A DNA stretch of 64,000 bases from Luteimonas suaedae (GCF_008312895.1 NZ_VSSP01000005.1:124001-188000); one strand, 5' to 3'. Shown: positions 38,834 to 48,262, numbered from the stretch's first letter. The notes: generated by a model from the letters alone, not told the origin. Translations and numbers: made by a program.

Positions 38834-40882
38834 TCAGTCTTCCTCCTGGCGTGGGCGCCAGCTCTCCGTCAGCTTCTGCTGCACCTGCGGCGGCACCGGT
38901 TCGTAGTGGCTGAAATCGATCGCGTAGCGGCCGCGGCCGGCGGTGATCGACTTCAGCTCGGCGGCGTAGCCTTCCAGTTCCGACAGCGGCACCTGCGCCT
39001 TGACCACGATCTCGCCGCCCTTGGCGGCATCGGTGCCGTTGATGCGCGCGCGCTTGCTGGCCAGGCCGCCGCTGATGTCGCCCATGTGCGCCTCGGGCGC
39101 GTGCACCTCGAGGTCGACGATCGGCTCGAGCACCTGCGGCCGGGCCTTGCCGGCGGCGTCGAGGAAGGCCTTGCGCCCGGCCGCCACGAACGCGACCTCC
39201 TTGCTGTCGACCGGGTGGTGCTTGCCGTCGTACACCGTCACCCGCAGGTCCTGCATCGGATAGCCGGCGACCGCGCCGCTGCGCAGCACCTCGCGCACGC
39301 CCTTCTCCACGGCCGGGATCAGCTGGCCCGGGATCACCCCGCCCTTGACCTCGTCGACGAACTCGAAGCCGCCGCCACGCGGCAGCGGCTCGATGCGCAG
39401 GAACACCTCGCCGAACTGCCCGGCGCCGCCGGTCTGCTTCTTGTGGCGATGATGGCCCTCGGCCTTCGCGCCGATGGTCTCGCGATAGGCGATGCGCGGC
39501 GGCCGCGTGCGCACCTGCACGCTGTGGCGCTCGCGCAGCCGGTCGAGGTTGATGCGCAGGTGCAGGTCCGAGAGCCCGTGGATCACGGTCTCGTTGGTCT
39601 CCTCTTCGTGCTCGACCCGGAAGCAGGGGTCCTCCTCGGCCAGCTTGTGCAGGGCGTTGGCGAGCTTCTGTTCGTGCCCCTTGCTGGCGGCCTCGATCGC
39701 CAGTCCGAACATCGGCTGCGGGAACTGCAGCGGCGCCAGGTGGATGTGGTCCTCGTCGTGACTGTCGTGCAGCACCGCATCGAAATGCAGTTCGTCGACC
39801 TTGGCCACCGCGGCGATGTCGCCCGGCACGGCGCGATCGATCTCCACGTGGTCCTTGCCCATCAGCTTGAACAGGTGCCCGACCTTGAACGGCTTGCGGC
39901 CATCGTCGACGAACAGCTGGGTGTCCTTCTTCAGCGTGCCCTGGTAGACGCGGAAGATGCCGAGCTTGCCGACGAAGGGATCGTTGACGATGCGGAACAC
40001 GTCGGCGATCACATGCGCATCGGGATCGGGCGAGAGCGTCACCGGCGCGGCATCGGCGCCGGCGCCCTTGAGGAACTGCGGTGGATTGCCCTCGCCGGGA
40101 TGCGGGAACAACCGTTCGGCGGCGTCGAGCAGTTCCTTCACGCCGGCGCCGGTGCGTGCCGAGACGAAGCACACCGGCACCAGGTGTCCCTCGCGCAGGC
40201 ACTGCTCGAAGGCGTCATGCAGCTCCTGGCCGGACAGGCCCTGCTCGCCGAGGTCGAGGTAGCGGTCCATCACCGTCTCGTTGATCTCGACCACCTGGTC
40301 GAGGATCTTCCGGTGCCAGTCGGCAACCGGGCCGAGATCGCTGTCGCCGTCGGTCCGGCCGAAGCAGTCGACCACCCGCGCGCCATCGTCCGCCGGCAGG
40401 TTGAGCGGCAGCAGCTCCGGACCGAACTCGCCGCGCAGCTCGTCCAGCACGCGCGCGCAGTCGGCCCCGTCGGCGTCGATGCGGTTGACGACGACTGCGC
40501 GGCACAGGCTGCGCTCGCCGGCGCGTTCCATCATCCGGTGGGTGCCGTACTCGACCCCGGTGACGGCGTCGACGACGATCGCGACGGTCTCCACTGCCGC
40601 CAGCGCCGACAGGGTGGGGCCGCGGAAATCCGGATAGCCGGGGGTATCGATCAGGTTGACGTGGATGCCGCGGTGGTCAGTGCTGGCGATGGCGGCGTCG
40701 ATGGAGTGGCCGCGCTCCTTCTCCAGCGGATCGTGGTCGGACACGGTGTTGCCGCGTTCGACGGTGCCTGCCGTGGAAAGGGTGCCGCCGGCATGCAGCA
40801 GGGCTTCGAACAGGGTTGTTTTGCCGGCGCCCGGGTGGCCTGCGAGGGCGATGTTGCGGATGTCCGATGTCGAGTAGGGCAT
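38834..40882 (-). CDS. EF-G-like translational GTPase (EF-G paralogue)
   Basis: A 682-residue GTPase of the elongation factor G family. G1 is GHPGAGKTT (residues 15-23), G3 is DTPGY, and G4 is VNRID in place of the NKxD usual in EF-G. The later domains carry HKKQTGGAGQFGEVFLR and HAPEAHMGDISGGLASKRARI. It is not the main fusA: no rpsL/rpsG/tuf genes surround it. It looks like the EF-G2-like class whose role (recycling, stress or special messages) differs among species. It is convergent with the GGDEF-EAL gene. Confidence 0.88.
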   Translation of the reverse strand: MPYSTSDIRNIALAGHPGAGKTTLFEALLHAGGTLSTAGTVERGNTVSDHDPLEKERGHSIDAAIASTDHRGIHVNLIDTPGYPDFRGPTLSALAAVETVAIVVDAVTGVEYGTHRMMERAGERSLCRAVVVNRIDADGADCARVLDELRGEFGPELLPLNLPADDGARVVDCFGRTDGDSDLGPVADWHRKILDQVVEINETVMDRYLDLGEQGLSGQELHDAFEQCLREGHLVPVCFVSARTGAGVKELLDAAERLFPHPGEGNPPQFLKGAGADAAPVTLSPDPDAHVIADVFRIVNDPFVGKLGIFRVYQGTLKKDTQLFVDDGRKPFKVGHLFKLMGKDHVEIDRAVPGDIAAVAKVDELHFDAVLHDSHDEDHIHLAPLQFPQPMFGLAIEAASKGHEQKLANALHKLAEEDPCFRVEHEEETNETVIHGLSDLHLRINLDRLRERHSVQVRTRPPRIAYRETIGAKAEGHHRHKKQTGGAGQFGEVFLRIEPLPRGGGFEFVDEVKGGVIPGQLIPAVEKGVREVLRSGAVAGYPMQDLRVTVYDGKHHPVDSKEVAFVAAGRKAFLDAAGKARPQVLEPIVDLEVHAPEAHMGDISGGLASKRARINGTDAAKGGEIVVKAQVPLSELEGYAAELKSITAGRGRYAIDFSHYEPVPPQVQQKLTESWRPRQEED

Positions 40883-41119
40883 GTGGCCGCTCCTCCCTGG
40901 GTGAGGGGATAGACGAGGCCGTCATGGCTGTCCGCGGGGAGAAGCGCTGCCGCCGGAGCGGACGCTCGGCGGGCGGTCATGGCGGGAGGGCACAGTAACG
41001 CCTGCGCGAACGCAGCGTCCCGTTGCAGCGCAGCAATGCAACGCGGACGTAACGCGGGCAAGGGTAGTTTGTCCGGATCGGCGCCCGCCAATCATTCCAT
41101 CCTGCAAGGAGATCGATCC

Positions 41120-41554
41120 ATGGGTATTTCGCGCAACGCCACCGCACATTGGGAGGGCGACCTCAAGTCCGGCAAGGGCAGCCTCAGCACGCCGCAGAGC
41201 GGATTGCTGGACGGCGTCCGCTACGGCTTCAACACGCGCTTCGGCGACGAAAAGGGCACCAATCCGGAAGAACTGATCGCCGCGGCGCATGCCGGCTGCT
41301 TCACCATGGCGTTGTCGGCCAAGCTGACCGAGGCCGGGCATCCGCCGGAGTCGGTGGATACCCGGGCCGAAGTCGACCTGTCGATGGAGGGTGGACCGAC
41401 CATGACCGAGATCCGCCTGAAGACCAAGGCCAAGGTGCCGGGCATCGACGACCAGAAGTTCCGCGCCATCGCCGACGACGCCAAGCAGAACTGCCCAGTG
41501 TCGAAGGCGCTGTCGGCGGTGCCGATCACGCTGGAGGCGGAACTGCTCGGCTGA
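41120..41554 (+). CDS. OsmC/Ohr family peroxide reductase
   Basis: A 144-residue cytosolic protein of the OsmC branch that reduces organic hydroperoxides with a cysteine pair. The peroxidatic Cys is in AAHAGCFTMAL (about residue 60), the resolving one in NCPVSKAL (about 125). The opening MGISRNATAHWEGDLKSGKG is typical of OsmC rather than Ohr. The start at ATG 41120 is preceded by AAGGAG at 41106-41111. A bidirectional hairpin follows. Confidence 0.92.
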   Translation: MGISRNATAHWEGDLKSGKGSLSTPQSGLLDGVRYGFNTRFGDEKGTNPEELIAAAHAGCFTMALSAKLTEAGHPPESVDTRAEVDLSMEGGPTMTEIRLKTKAKVPGIDDQKFRAIADDAKQNCPVSKALSAVPITLEAELLG

Positions 41555-41575
41555 TTTTTCGAAGCGGACGCGTTG

Positions 41576-41595
41576 TGGTGGGCCAAGGCCCACCA
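41576..41595. terminator. Bidirectional hairpin between osmC-like and receptor genes
   Basis: TGGTGGGCC-AA-GGCCCACCA is a perfect 9-bp stem between two convergent genes. A TTTTTC run precedes it, which would serve the minus-strand gene less well. It is likely a shared terminator. Confidence 0.6.
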
Positions 41596-41625
41596 TGATC
41601 TGTTGCCTCCAGCTAGCGCGTGCCG

Positions 41626-43584
41626 TCACTCGCCCAGCGTCAGGCTGAGCATCACGCGGCGGGCCGGCTCCCAGGACTGCAGACCGCTGCTGCCTGCCGA
41701 CCATGCATACCGATCGGCGGCGTTATACACCCGCAGCCGCCATTGCGCCGGGATCCGCCCCAGCGCAAACCGGTAGCGCGCGCCGACATTGAGCAAGGCG
41801 TAGCCGGACGTGTACGTGTGGCCGTGGGCATCGGCCGGTGCGCGGCCGTACCAGGTGGCGTCGGCGTCGAACGACACCCGTTCCCACGCCGGCGGCCGAT
41901 AGCTGAAGCTGGCCAGCGCCAGCGTCGACGAACGCCCCACCGGGCGCTCGCCGATGACGCCGGCCTCGACCAGCGCGCCTTCCAGCCGCGGCCGCAGCCA
42001 TGACACGCCGGCGACCACGTGCAGGCGCTCGGTGACCTGGCCGGCAGCCGACAACTCCACCCCGCGATGGCGCACGTCGGTAAGGAAGCGGTAGACGCCG
42101 TCGGCATCCAGGCCCGGTTCCGGCTTGCCGATCTCGAACGCAGTGGCGACCACCGCCAGCCCGGCCGCCGCCTGCCATTTGATGCCCAGCTCCGACTGCC
42201 GCGCCATCGCCGGCGGCAGCACCTCGAAGCGGTTGGCGGCGTTCTGCGGCGCGGTGCCCGCTTCCTCGATCCCGCGCGTGGTCGAGGCGAACGCGGTGAG
42301 CGTCGGCGACAGCGGCAGCACCAGCGACGCGTTGTGCAGCCATTGCGCCGAGGTGCGGCTGGCGGCCGCGCCGTCGGCGGACCAGGAGGATTCATCCAGG
42401 CGCACGCGGCGCAACCCCAGGTTGACCGCCAGTCCACTGCGGCGCAGGTGCTGCCAGCCAAGCGCGAGTTCGTCCTGGTCGATGCCGGCGTGGGAATGCG
42501 CGCCCCCCGGGTCGTCCGGCGGCGGTGCGTGCGGAATGGGCTCGAATAGCGATACCCGGCCAAGATCGATGGTCTGCACGCGCGGATTGCGGTAGTCGGA
42601 CCGTCGTGCGCGCGCGGCGAGGGTCAATACGTCGCGCCGCGTTTCGCCGCTCCAGTCGCGCCGGGCGGCCGCCTCGTAGGCGCGGGCGAAGACCTCGCGG
42701 TCGCGGGCGACCACGGTGGAGGCGCTGGCGTCGCCGCCCGCGGTGACATCGCGGAACAGGTTGTAGTCCGAACGCGGGCGGTCGACGCGCGAGTGGATGT
42801 CGGAGAAGGAGAAGTTCCAGGCGTCGGGACGTGCGCGTGACCGCAGCAGGGCGCCGTAGGTGGTGTTGCGGGTGTCGAAGCGCGACCACGGCTGTCCCGG
42901 GTAGCGCAGCCGGTCCGGTTGCGGCAGTGCATGCGCGCCAGCCGGCTGGAAGCCGGCATCGGCCTGGTAGGCCTGATCGTAGACGCCGTAGAAGACGGTG
43001 GCTTGCCAGTCGTCGCCGATCTCGAAACGCGGCACCAGTCCGAGGCTGTGGTAGCGCGCTTCGTTGCCGAAGATGTAGCGGGCACTGGGCGATCCGAGTA
43101 CGCCGCCGGACAGCGATGCGCGCCCGTCTTCGCTGCGACGGCTGAAATGGCCGCGCAGGTAGGGGCGCGGGTTGCTGTCGAGCAGGTGCTGGAAGCCGAG
43201 CTCCAGGCGTGCGCGTTCTTGGGTGACGTCCGGCAGGCGGTACTGCACGATTCCGGACGGCGCAGGAAAGTCGACCGGCAGGGCGGCCGGTCCGACCAGG
43301 ATCCGGGCGCCATCGACGATGGTGTCCGGCGGTGGCGCCGCGCGCACGAAGTACGCGCCGTCGATCCGGTAGTTGCCCGCCTGCTGCAGGTTGAAGCCGC
43401 GGACCAGTGACTCGGAGTACAGGCCGATGCTCTCCTGGCCGATGCGGCTGCCGAAGGCGTCGTCGGCTTCGCCGATGACGTCCTGCTGCGCGAGGATGGG
43501 GGCGGGCAGAGCGGCGAGGCCGGCGACGGCGAGTGTCAGCGCAGTTGAAGCGCAGCGGAAGGAACGGCGGGTGCGATGCGTCAT
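41626..43584 (-). CDS. TonB-dependent receptor-like outer-membrane protein
   Basis: A 652-residue outer-membrane protein with signal peptide (about 1-32, PAPILAQQ). The plug shows GIGLYSESLVRGFN-type and YRIDGAYF, IVDGARILVGPAALPVDFPAPSGIVQY, which is related to the siderophore-receptor plug. The barrel ends ARRVMLSLTLGE, without the usual terminal Phe or Trp. No clear TonB box is visible. The start ATG 43584 gives the best signal peptide; the longer frame upstream is shadow sequence. It is divergent from a LysR gene. No Fur box was found, so its ligand may not be iron. Confidence 0.8.
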   Translation of the reverse strand: MTHRTRRSFRCASTALTLAVAGLAALPAPILAQQDVIGEADDAFGSRIGQESIGLYSESLVRGFNLQQAGNYRIDGAYFVRAAPPPDTIVDGARILVGPAALPVDFPAPSGIVQYRLPDVTQERARLELGFQHLLDSNPRPYLRGHFSRRSEDGRASLSGGVLGSPSARYIFGNEARYHSLGLVPRFEIGDDWQATVFYGVYDQAYQADAGFQPAGAHALPQPDRLRYPGQPWSRFDTRNTTYGALLRSRARPDAWNFSFSDIHSRVDRPRSDYNLFRDVTAGGDASASTVVARDREVFARAYEAAARRDWSGETRRDVLTLAARARRSDYRNPRVQTIDLGRVSLFEPIPHAPPPDDPGGAHSHAGIDQDELALGWQHLRRSGLAVNLGLRRVRLDESSWSADGAAASRTSAQWLHNASLVLPLSPTLTAFASTTRGIEEAGTAPQNAANRFEVLPPAMARQSELGIKWQAAAGLAVVATAFEIGKPEPGLDADGVYRFLTDVRHRGVELSAAGQVTERLHVVAGVSWLRPRLEGALVEAGVIGERPVGRSSTLALASFSYRPPAWERVSFDADATWYGRAPADAHGHTYTSGYALLNVGARYRFALGRIPAQWRLRVYNAADRYAWSAGSSGLQSWEPARRVMLSLTLGE

Positions 43585-43672
43585 GGAATCGTGCGGATGG
43601 GCGACGGCGACGATCGTGGAGCGCCACGGGCCGTTGACATAGCGCACCGATCGATGATGAGGTGTGCGCCAT

Positions 43673-44566
43673 ATGCACAGCTTGCAATCGCTACCGCCGC
43701 TCGAGGCGCTGGCGGCGGTGATCGCGGCCCAGCGCTCCGGCTCGTTCACCGCCGCCGCCGAATCGCTCGACCTCACCCATGGTGCGGTCAGCCGCCGGGT
43801 GCAGGCTGTCGAGCATTGGCTGGGCACGCCGCTGTTCGAGCGTCACGGCCGCGGCGTGCGGATCACGCCGGCCGGCCAGCGCTTCGTCGCCCAGGTGGAA
43901 CAGGCGCTGGCGAGCATCCGCGAGTCGGCGGATCGCTGGCGGCCGCGTCGCGACCTGCCGGTGGTGCGGCTGAGCGTGGTGCCGTCGTTCGCGCGCCTGT
44001 GGCTGATGCCGAGGTTGCCGGAGCTGCAGGGCCTGCCGCCGGTCTGCCGGATCGAACTGCAGATCGAACACCGGGTCGCTGACCTGGCCGCGGAGCAGAG
44101 CGACCTGGCGATCCGATACGGTCGTGGGCGCTGGCGCGGCGTGGAAAGCCGCCTGCTGTTCTCCGAGCGGCTGTATCCGGTGGCGGCGCCGGCGCTCGCC
44201 GCCGAACTCGGTGCTGCCGGAGCGGCGCGCATCGCGGAGCTGCCGCTGCTGCACGATTCGGATACCAGCCAGTGGCGCGCATGGATGCGCGCGTGCAAGG
44301 CGCCGTTCCGGACCAAGGCGGCCGACCGCCGGTTCGAGGACTACGATCTGGTGCTGGCCGCGGCGCGCGTGGGATTGGGCGTCGCCCTGCTGCGCGCGCC
44401 GCTGGTCGACGATGCGCTCGCGGATGGCAGCCTGGTGCGGGTCGCGCGCGCGGAGATCCGCAATGTGGCCGGCCATTACCTGGTCTGCGCGCCGGGCGAA
44501 GCACGCGCGCCGGTGGCGCAACTCGCCGCACGCCTGCTGACCACGACCGCGGCGCTACGGCGATGA
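43673..44566 (+). CDS. LysR-type regulator (GcvA-like)
   Basis: A 297-residue regulator. The N-terminal HTH is LEALAAVIAAQRSGSFTAAAESLDLTHGAVSRRVQAVEHWLGTPLF, matching GcvA-like LysR proteins. The effector domain follows (LSVVPSFARLWLMPRLPEL). The start at ATG 43673 is preferred; an in-frame GTG lies 9 bases upstream. It is divergent from the receptor gene (88 bp between start codons) and overlaps the next hydrolase gene by 4 bp, so it may govern both. Confidence 0.9.
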   Translation: MHSLQSLPPLEALAAVIAAQRSGSFTAAAESLDLTHGAVSRRVQAVEHWLGTPLFERHGRGVRITPAGQRFVAQVEQALASIRESADRWRPRRDLPVVRLSVVPSFARLWLMPRLPELQGLPPVCRIELQIEHRVADLAAEQSDLAIRYGRGRWRGVESRLLFSERLYPVAAPALAAELGAAGAARIAELPLLHDSDTSQWRAWMRACKAPFRTKAADRRFEDYDLVLAAARVGLGVALLRAPLVDDALADGSLVRVARAEIRNVAGHYLVCAPGEARAPVAQLAARLLTTTAALRR

Positions 44567-45267
44567 CGCCGGCGGTGCTGTTCCTGCACGGCGCCGGGGC
44601 CGGCGGCTGGGAATGGAACGTCTGGCGCGCCGTGTTCGAGGCGGCGGGGCTGGCCACCGCCGCACCGGACCTGCAACCGGCCGCTTCGGGCCTGGCGCAT
44701 ACCACGCTGGACGACTATGCCGCGCAGGCGCGGGCTGCATTGCAAGCGCTGCCGCGACCACGCGTGCTGGTCGGCGCCAGCCTCGGCGGACTGCTGGCCG
44801 CGATGTGCGCGCACGAGGCCGATGCACTGGTGCTGGTCAATCCGCTGCCGCCCGCGCCGTGGCACGAGGAATTGCCGCCACGCGCTTGGCCAGCGATCGT
44901 GCCCTGGCGACACGAAGTGCGGCTCGCCTCGACCCGGCGTGCGCTGCCCGATGCCGACGAGGCCACCGCCCTGTACGCCTTTCGCCATTGGCGCGACGAG
45001 AGCGGTCGGGTGCTGGGCACCGCGCACGCAGGCGTGGCGATCGAACGGCCATCATGCCCGCTGCTGTGCATGACCTCGACCGTCGACGACGACGTCCCGC
45101 CGGCGGTCACCGCAGCGCTGGCCGCGGCATGGGGCGCCGACCTCCTGCGATCGCCCGCGATCAGCCACGTCGGTCCGTTGCTCGGGCGCGACGCAGCCGC
45201 TGCAGCGCAGCAGGCGCTGGCATGGTGCCGGGGTTCGAAAAAGCCGGCCAACGTCATCTCGTCATGA
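44563..45267 (+). CDS. Alpha/beta hydrolase
   Basis: A 234-residue cytosolic serine hydrolase. It has the oxyanion HGAGAGGWEW (about residues 8-17), the nucleophile elbow GASLGG (Ser at about 70) and a late His in SHVGPLLG. The Asp is probably in VDDDV. The substrate is unknown; the cap region is short. The ATG overlaps the LysR stop (ATGA), an arrangement suggesting linked function with the divergent receptor. Confidence 0.83.
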   Translation: MTPAVLFLHGAGAGGWEWNVWRAVFEAAGLATAAPDLQPAASGLAHTTLDDYAAQARAALQALPRPRVLVGASLGGLLAAMCAHEADALVLVNPLPPAPWHEELPPRAWPAIVPWRHEVRLASTRRALPDADEATALYAFRHWRDESGRVLGTAHAGVAIERPSCPLLCMTSTVDDDVPPAVTAALAAAWGADLLRSPAISHVGPLLGRDAAAAAQQALAWCRGSKKPANVISS

Positions 45268-45305
45268 GCCGGGCTAGCAGGCAGTGGTCGCCCCTCTGCT
45301 CTTGC

Positions 45306-45335
45306 GAATCCCCATTCCCCAATCCCCAATCCCGG
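45306..45335. repeat. Short GGGGATT-type tandem
   Basis: ATCCCC-ATTCCCC-AATCCCC-AATCCCG, an imperfect 7-base tandem (complement GGGGATT) in the gap before the amidohydrolase gene. The same type of unit is found inside murD2 at 52482-52515. Confidence 0.7.
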
Positions 45336-45339
45336 CCCT

Positions 45340-45345
45340 TATAGT
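45340..45345 (+). promoter_or_regulatory. Putative -10 element for the amidohydrolase gene
   Basis: TATAGT lies 27 bases before the ATG. Just after it is the small dyad GTGTCCG-CTTT-CGGACAC (45344-45361), perfect 7-base arms, well placed to be an operator. No good -35 was seen. Confidence 0.5.
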
Positions 45346-45372
45346 GTCCGCTTTCGGACACGGAGCGATTCG

Positions 45373-47043
45373 ATGCGCCGCACCCTGTGTTTCCTCGCCG
45401 CCATCGCCCTCGCGGCCGGCGCCGCGCAAGCCGCGGAACTGCGCCTGCTGACCGCGGCGCGTATCCACACCGCCGACCCGGCGTCGCCGACGGCCGAGGC
45501 GCTGGTCTGGGATGACGCCGGCCGCATCCTCGCGGTCGGCAGCGCCGAAGACCTGCGCCAACGTCATCCGCAGGCCGAGACGATCGATCTCGGCGATGCG
45601 GTGGTGGTTCCCGGCCTGATCGACGCGCACGCGCACCTGATGAACCTCGGCTACGCACTGATGAGCGCGGATCTGGCCGGCGCGCGCAGCAAGGACGAAG
45701 TGATCGAGCGCCTGCAGGCCTATGCCGAGGATCTGCCCGAGGGCGCCTGGCTGCACGGGCGCGGCTGGGACCAGAACCTGTGGCCGGAAAAGGCGTTCCC
45801 CACCGCGGCCGATCTCGACGCGGCGTTCCCGGATATCCCGGTGTGGCTGGAGCGTGTCGACGGCCATGCCGGCTGGGCCAACTCGGCCGCGTTGCGCGCC
45901 GCCGCGCAGCGGGACGGTGCGCCCGCGCTCGACGGCGAGTGGCAGCCGGACGGCGGCCGCATCGTGCGTGAGGACGGCGCACCGAGCGGCGTGTTCGTCG
46001 ATGCGGCGATGGCGCTGGTGGAGGATGCGGTCCCGGCGCCGGACGCGGCGCTGCGCGAGCAGGCACTGGAGCGCGCACTGGCCGCGGCGGTGCGCAACGG
46101 CCTGACCGGCGTGCACGACATGGGCGTTTCGCGTGCCGACCTGGCACTGTACCGCCGCTTCGCCGGTGCCGGGCGCCTGCCACTGCGGATCTCGGCCTAT
46201 GCCGATGGCGACGGCGGCGCGCTCGACGACCTGTGCCGCGAAGGCCTGTACCGGCACGCGGGCGGTCGCCTGCGCATGCAGGGCGTCAAGCTGTACATGG
46301 ACGGTGCGCTCGGCAGTCGCGGCGCCGCGCTGCTGGCCGACTACAGCGACGAGCCCGGCAACGACGGCCTGCTGCTGACCGAGCCGGAGGCATTCGCCGC
46401 CGCGGTGCGCAAGGCCCGTGGCTGCGGCGTGCAGGTTGCCACGCACGCGATCGGCGACCGCGGCAACCGTCTCGTGCTCGATACCTACGCCGAAGCGCTC
46501 GGCACGCGTGCCGAAGGCGATCACCGCTGGCGCGTCGAGCACGCACAGATCGTGGCGCTGCAGGACATCCCGCGCTTCGCGCAGCTGCACGTCATCGCGT
46601 CCATGCAGCCCACGCACGCCACTTCCGACATGCCCTGGGCCGGCGATCGCCTCGGCGAGGAGCGGCTTGCGGGCGCCTACGCCTGGCGGCGTTTCCTCGA
46701 CGCCGGCGCGCGGCTGGCGCTGGGTTCCGATTTTCCGGTGGAGTCGGTCGATCCGCGCCTGGGTTTGTATGCGGCGGCGACGCGGCAGGATCGCGACGGG
46801 CAGCCGCCGGGCGGCTGGCTCGCCGAGCAGAAGCTGACGACTGCCGAGGCGTTGCGTGGATTCACCGCCGACGCCGCCTACGCCGGCCGCGCCGAGGACG
46901 AGGTCGGGCGCCTGTCGCCGGGCCTGCGCGCGGACTTCGTGGTGCTGGCGGAGGATCCGCTGACGGTGCCGGTCGAGCGTCTCGACGAGCTGACGATCCG
47001 GTCGACCTGGGTGGATGGGGCGCCCGTGTACGAAGCGGAGTGA
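45373..47043 (+). CDS. Exported amidohydrolase (YtcJ-like)
   Basis: A 556-residue metal-dependent hydrolase of the YtcJ/amidohydrolase-3 group. The signal peptide is at residues 1-21 (AIALAAGAAQAAE). Metal motif DAHAHLMNLG is at about 79-88, HGRGWDQNLW follows, and later come THAIGDRGN, VEHAQIV and SDFPVES (the last Asp). Periplasmic action on an N-acyl or cyclic amide is plausible; the real substrate is unknown. Context gives no pathway. Confidence 0.88.
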   Translation: MRRTLCFLAAIALAAGAAQAAELRLLTAARIHTADPASPTAEALVWDDAGRILAVGSAEDLRQRHPQAETIDLGDAVVVPGLIDAHAHLMNLGYALMSADLAGARSKDEVIERLQAYAEDLPEGAWLHGRGWDQNLWPEKAFPTAADLDAAFPDIPVWLERVDGHAGWANSAALRAAAQRDGAPALDGEWQPDGGRIVREDGAPSGVFVDAAMALVEDAVPAPDAALREQALERALAAAVRNGLTGVHDMGVSRADLALYRRFAGAGRLPLRISAYADGDGGALDDLCREGLYRHAGGRLRMQGVKLYMDGALGSRGAALLADYSDEPGNDGLLLTEPEAFAAAVRKARGCGVQVATHAIGDRGNRLVLDTYAEALGTRAEGDHRWRVEHAQIVALQDIPRFAQLHVIASMQPTHATSDMPWAGDRLGEERLAGAYAWRRFLDAGARLALGSDFPVESVDPRLGLYAAATRQDRDGQPPGGWLAEQKLTTAEALRGFTADAAYAGRAEDEVGRLSPGLRADFVVLAEDPLTVPVERLDELTIRSTWVDGAPVYEAE

Positions 47044-47073
47044 AGCGCCACAAAAAAAGCATCGGTGTCGTTG

Positions 47074-47217
47074 CGTAGGAGCGCGCCATGCGCGCGATGC
47101 CGCGGGCGTTTCGCCGTCCGCACATTCTGGTGACCGGTGCGTCTGCCGGTCCAGAATTGCGGTATCCACCGGATCCTGCCGGCACTCGCGGCATCGCGCG
47201 TATGACGCGCTCCTACG
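47074..47217. repeat. 144-bp REP-type element, copy 3
   Basis: The left arm 47074-47106 has the same 33-base end as the elements at 5536 and 8228. The right arm is 47187-47217 with two changes (GTATGACGCG). The interior differs from the cys-locus copies and forms its own nested dyad (ATTCTGG..CCAGAAT, ACCGG..CCGGT). It lies between convergent genes. Confidence 0.87.
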
Positions 47218-47230
47218 AAGAGCGCGAGTG

Positions 47231-48109
47231 CTACCAGCCGATTTCGCCGTGCACCACGCTGACCGCATGGCCGCCGGACCAGATCTCGCCGTCGGTGTCG
47301 ACCTGCAGTTCCAGCGTCGCGTCGTAGCCGACCTCGCGCCCCTGGCTGGCGCGATAGCGGCCGTCCGCGCCCGGCAACGCGTCGCGCGTGGCTAGCCACG
47401 CCGCCAGGGTGGCGTTGGCTGCGCCCGAGGCGGCATCCTCGAAGCGCGCGGGCGCGCCGACCCAGGCACGCACGGCGAGGTCGTGACCGCTGCCGGCATC
47501 GGCGCGCGCGAACACGCACAGGCCCATGCTCTCGGTCGATTCGGCCAGCAGGCCGATCGCGTCCCAGTCCGGGGTCGCGCTGCGCAGGGTGCGCTCGTCG
47601 GCGAGTTCGGCCAGCCACCAGCGGCGGCCGCCGTCCATCAGCACCGGCGGCAGCCGCCCGGGCAGCAGGCCGTCGAGGACGTGGCGCAGGCGCGGATCGC
47701 CGCGTTCGGTCGTCTCCAGCACGCTGGCGCGCGGCGTACGCACCGCGATCGTGCGTGCAGTGCCGTCGCCCAGCACCCGCAACGGCAGCAGGCCGGCGAT
47801 GCCTTCCTGCACCAGCAGGCCGTCGCGCGGCGCGATGCGGCCGGCTTCGAGCAGCGCGTGCGCGGTGCCGACGCTGGGGTGGCCGGCGAACGGCACCTCG
47901 CGACGCGGGCTGAACATGCGGATGCGGTAATCGGCTTCCGCGCTGGTCGGCGGGAACACGAACGTGGTTTCCGGCAGGCGGGTCCAACGCGCGATCGCCT
48001 GCATGGTGTCGTCGTCCATGCCCTCGGCATCGAAGACCACGGCGAGCGGATTACCGGCGCCCGGACGATCGGCGAACACGTCCAGCTGCACGAAGCGGCG
48101 TGAAGTCAT
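47231..48109 (-). CDS. PhzF family isomerase-like protein
   Basis: A 292-residue protein of the PhzF/DapF-like fold. Family marks are FVQLDVFADRPGAGNPLAVVFDA (residues 6-28), RLPETTFVFPP with the catalytic Glu, RMFSPRREVPFAGHPSVGTAHAL and GAANATLAAWL. PhzF isomerises an intermediate of phenazine synthesis, but no phenazine genes are here, so the substrate is unknown. The start is ATG 48109. Confidence 0.88.
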   Translation of the reverse strand: MTSRRFVQLDVFADRPGAGNPLAVVFDAEGMDDDTMQAIARWTRLPETTFVFPPTSAEADYRIRMFSPRREVPFAGHPSVGTAHALLEAGRIAPRDGLLVQEGIAGLLPLRVLGDGTARTIAVRTPRASVLETTERGDPRLRHVLDGLLPGRLPPVLMDGGRRWWLAELADERTLRSATPDWDAIGLLAESTESMGLCVFARADAGSGHDLAVRAWVGAPARFEDAASGAANATLAAWLATRDALPGADGRYRASQGREVGYDATLELQVDTDGEIWSGGHAVSVVHGEIGW

Positions 48110-48262
48110 GGGGAGGCAGGTTGTGGGAGGGGGGAGATCGCGCAGCTTACCAATCGGGGCGGCCGTGGCGATGCCCACGGGTTCCAGCCCCCGGCCACGG
48201 CGCCCGGGTTTGCCTGGCGGGACCGGACGCCGGAACCGGCAGCAGCGGAGCGGGCTCCGCTC

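Noticed and set aside
38906..40912. 668-residue plus-strand frame
   Set aside because: Antisense shadow of the EF-G-like gene.
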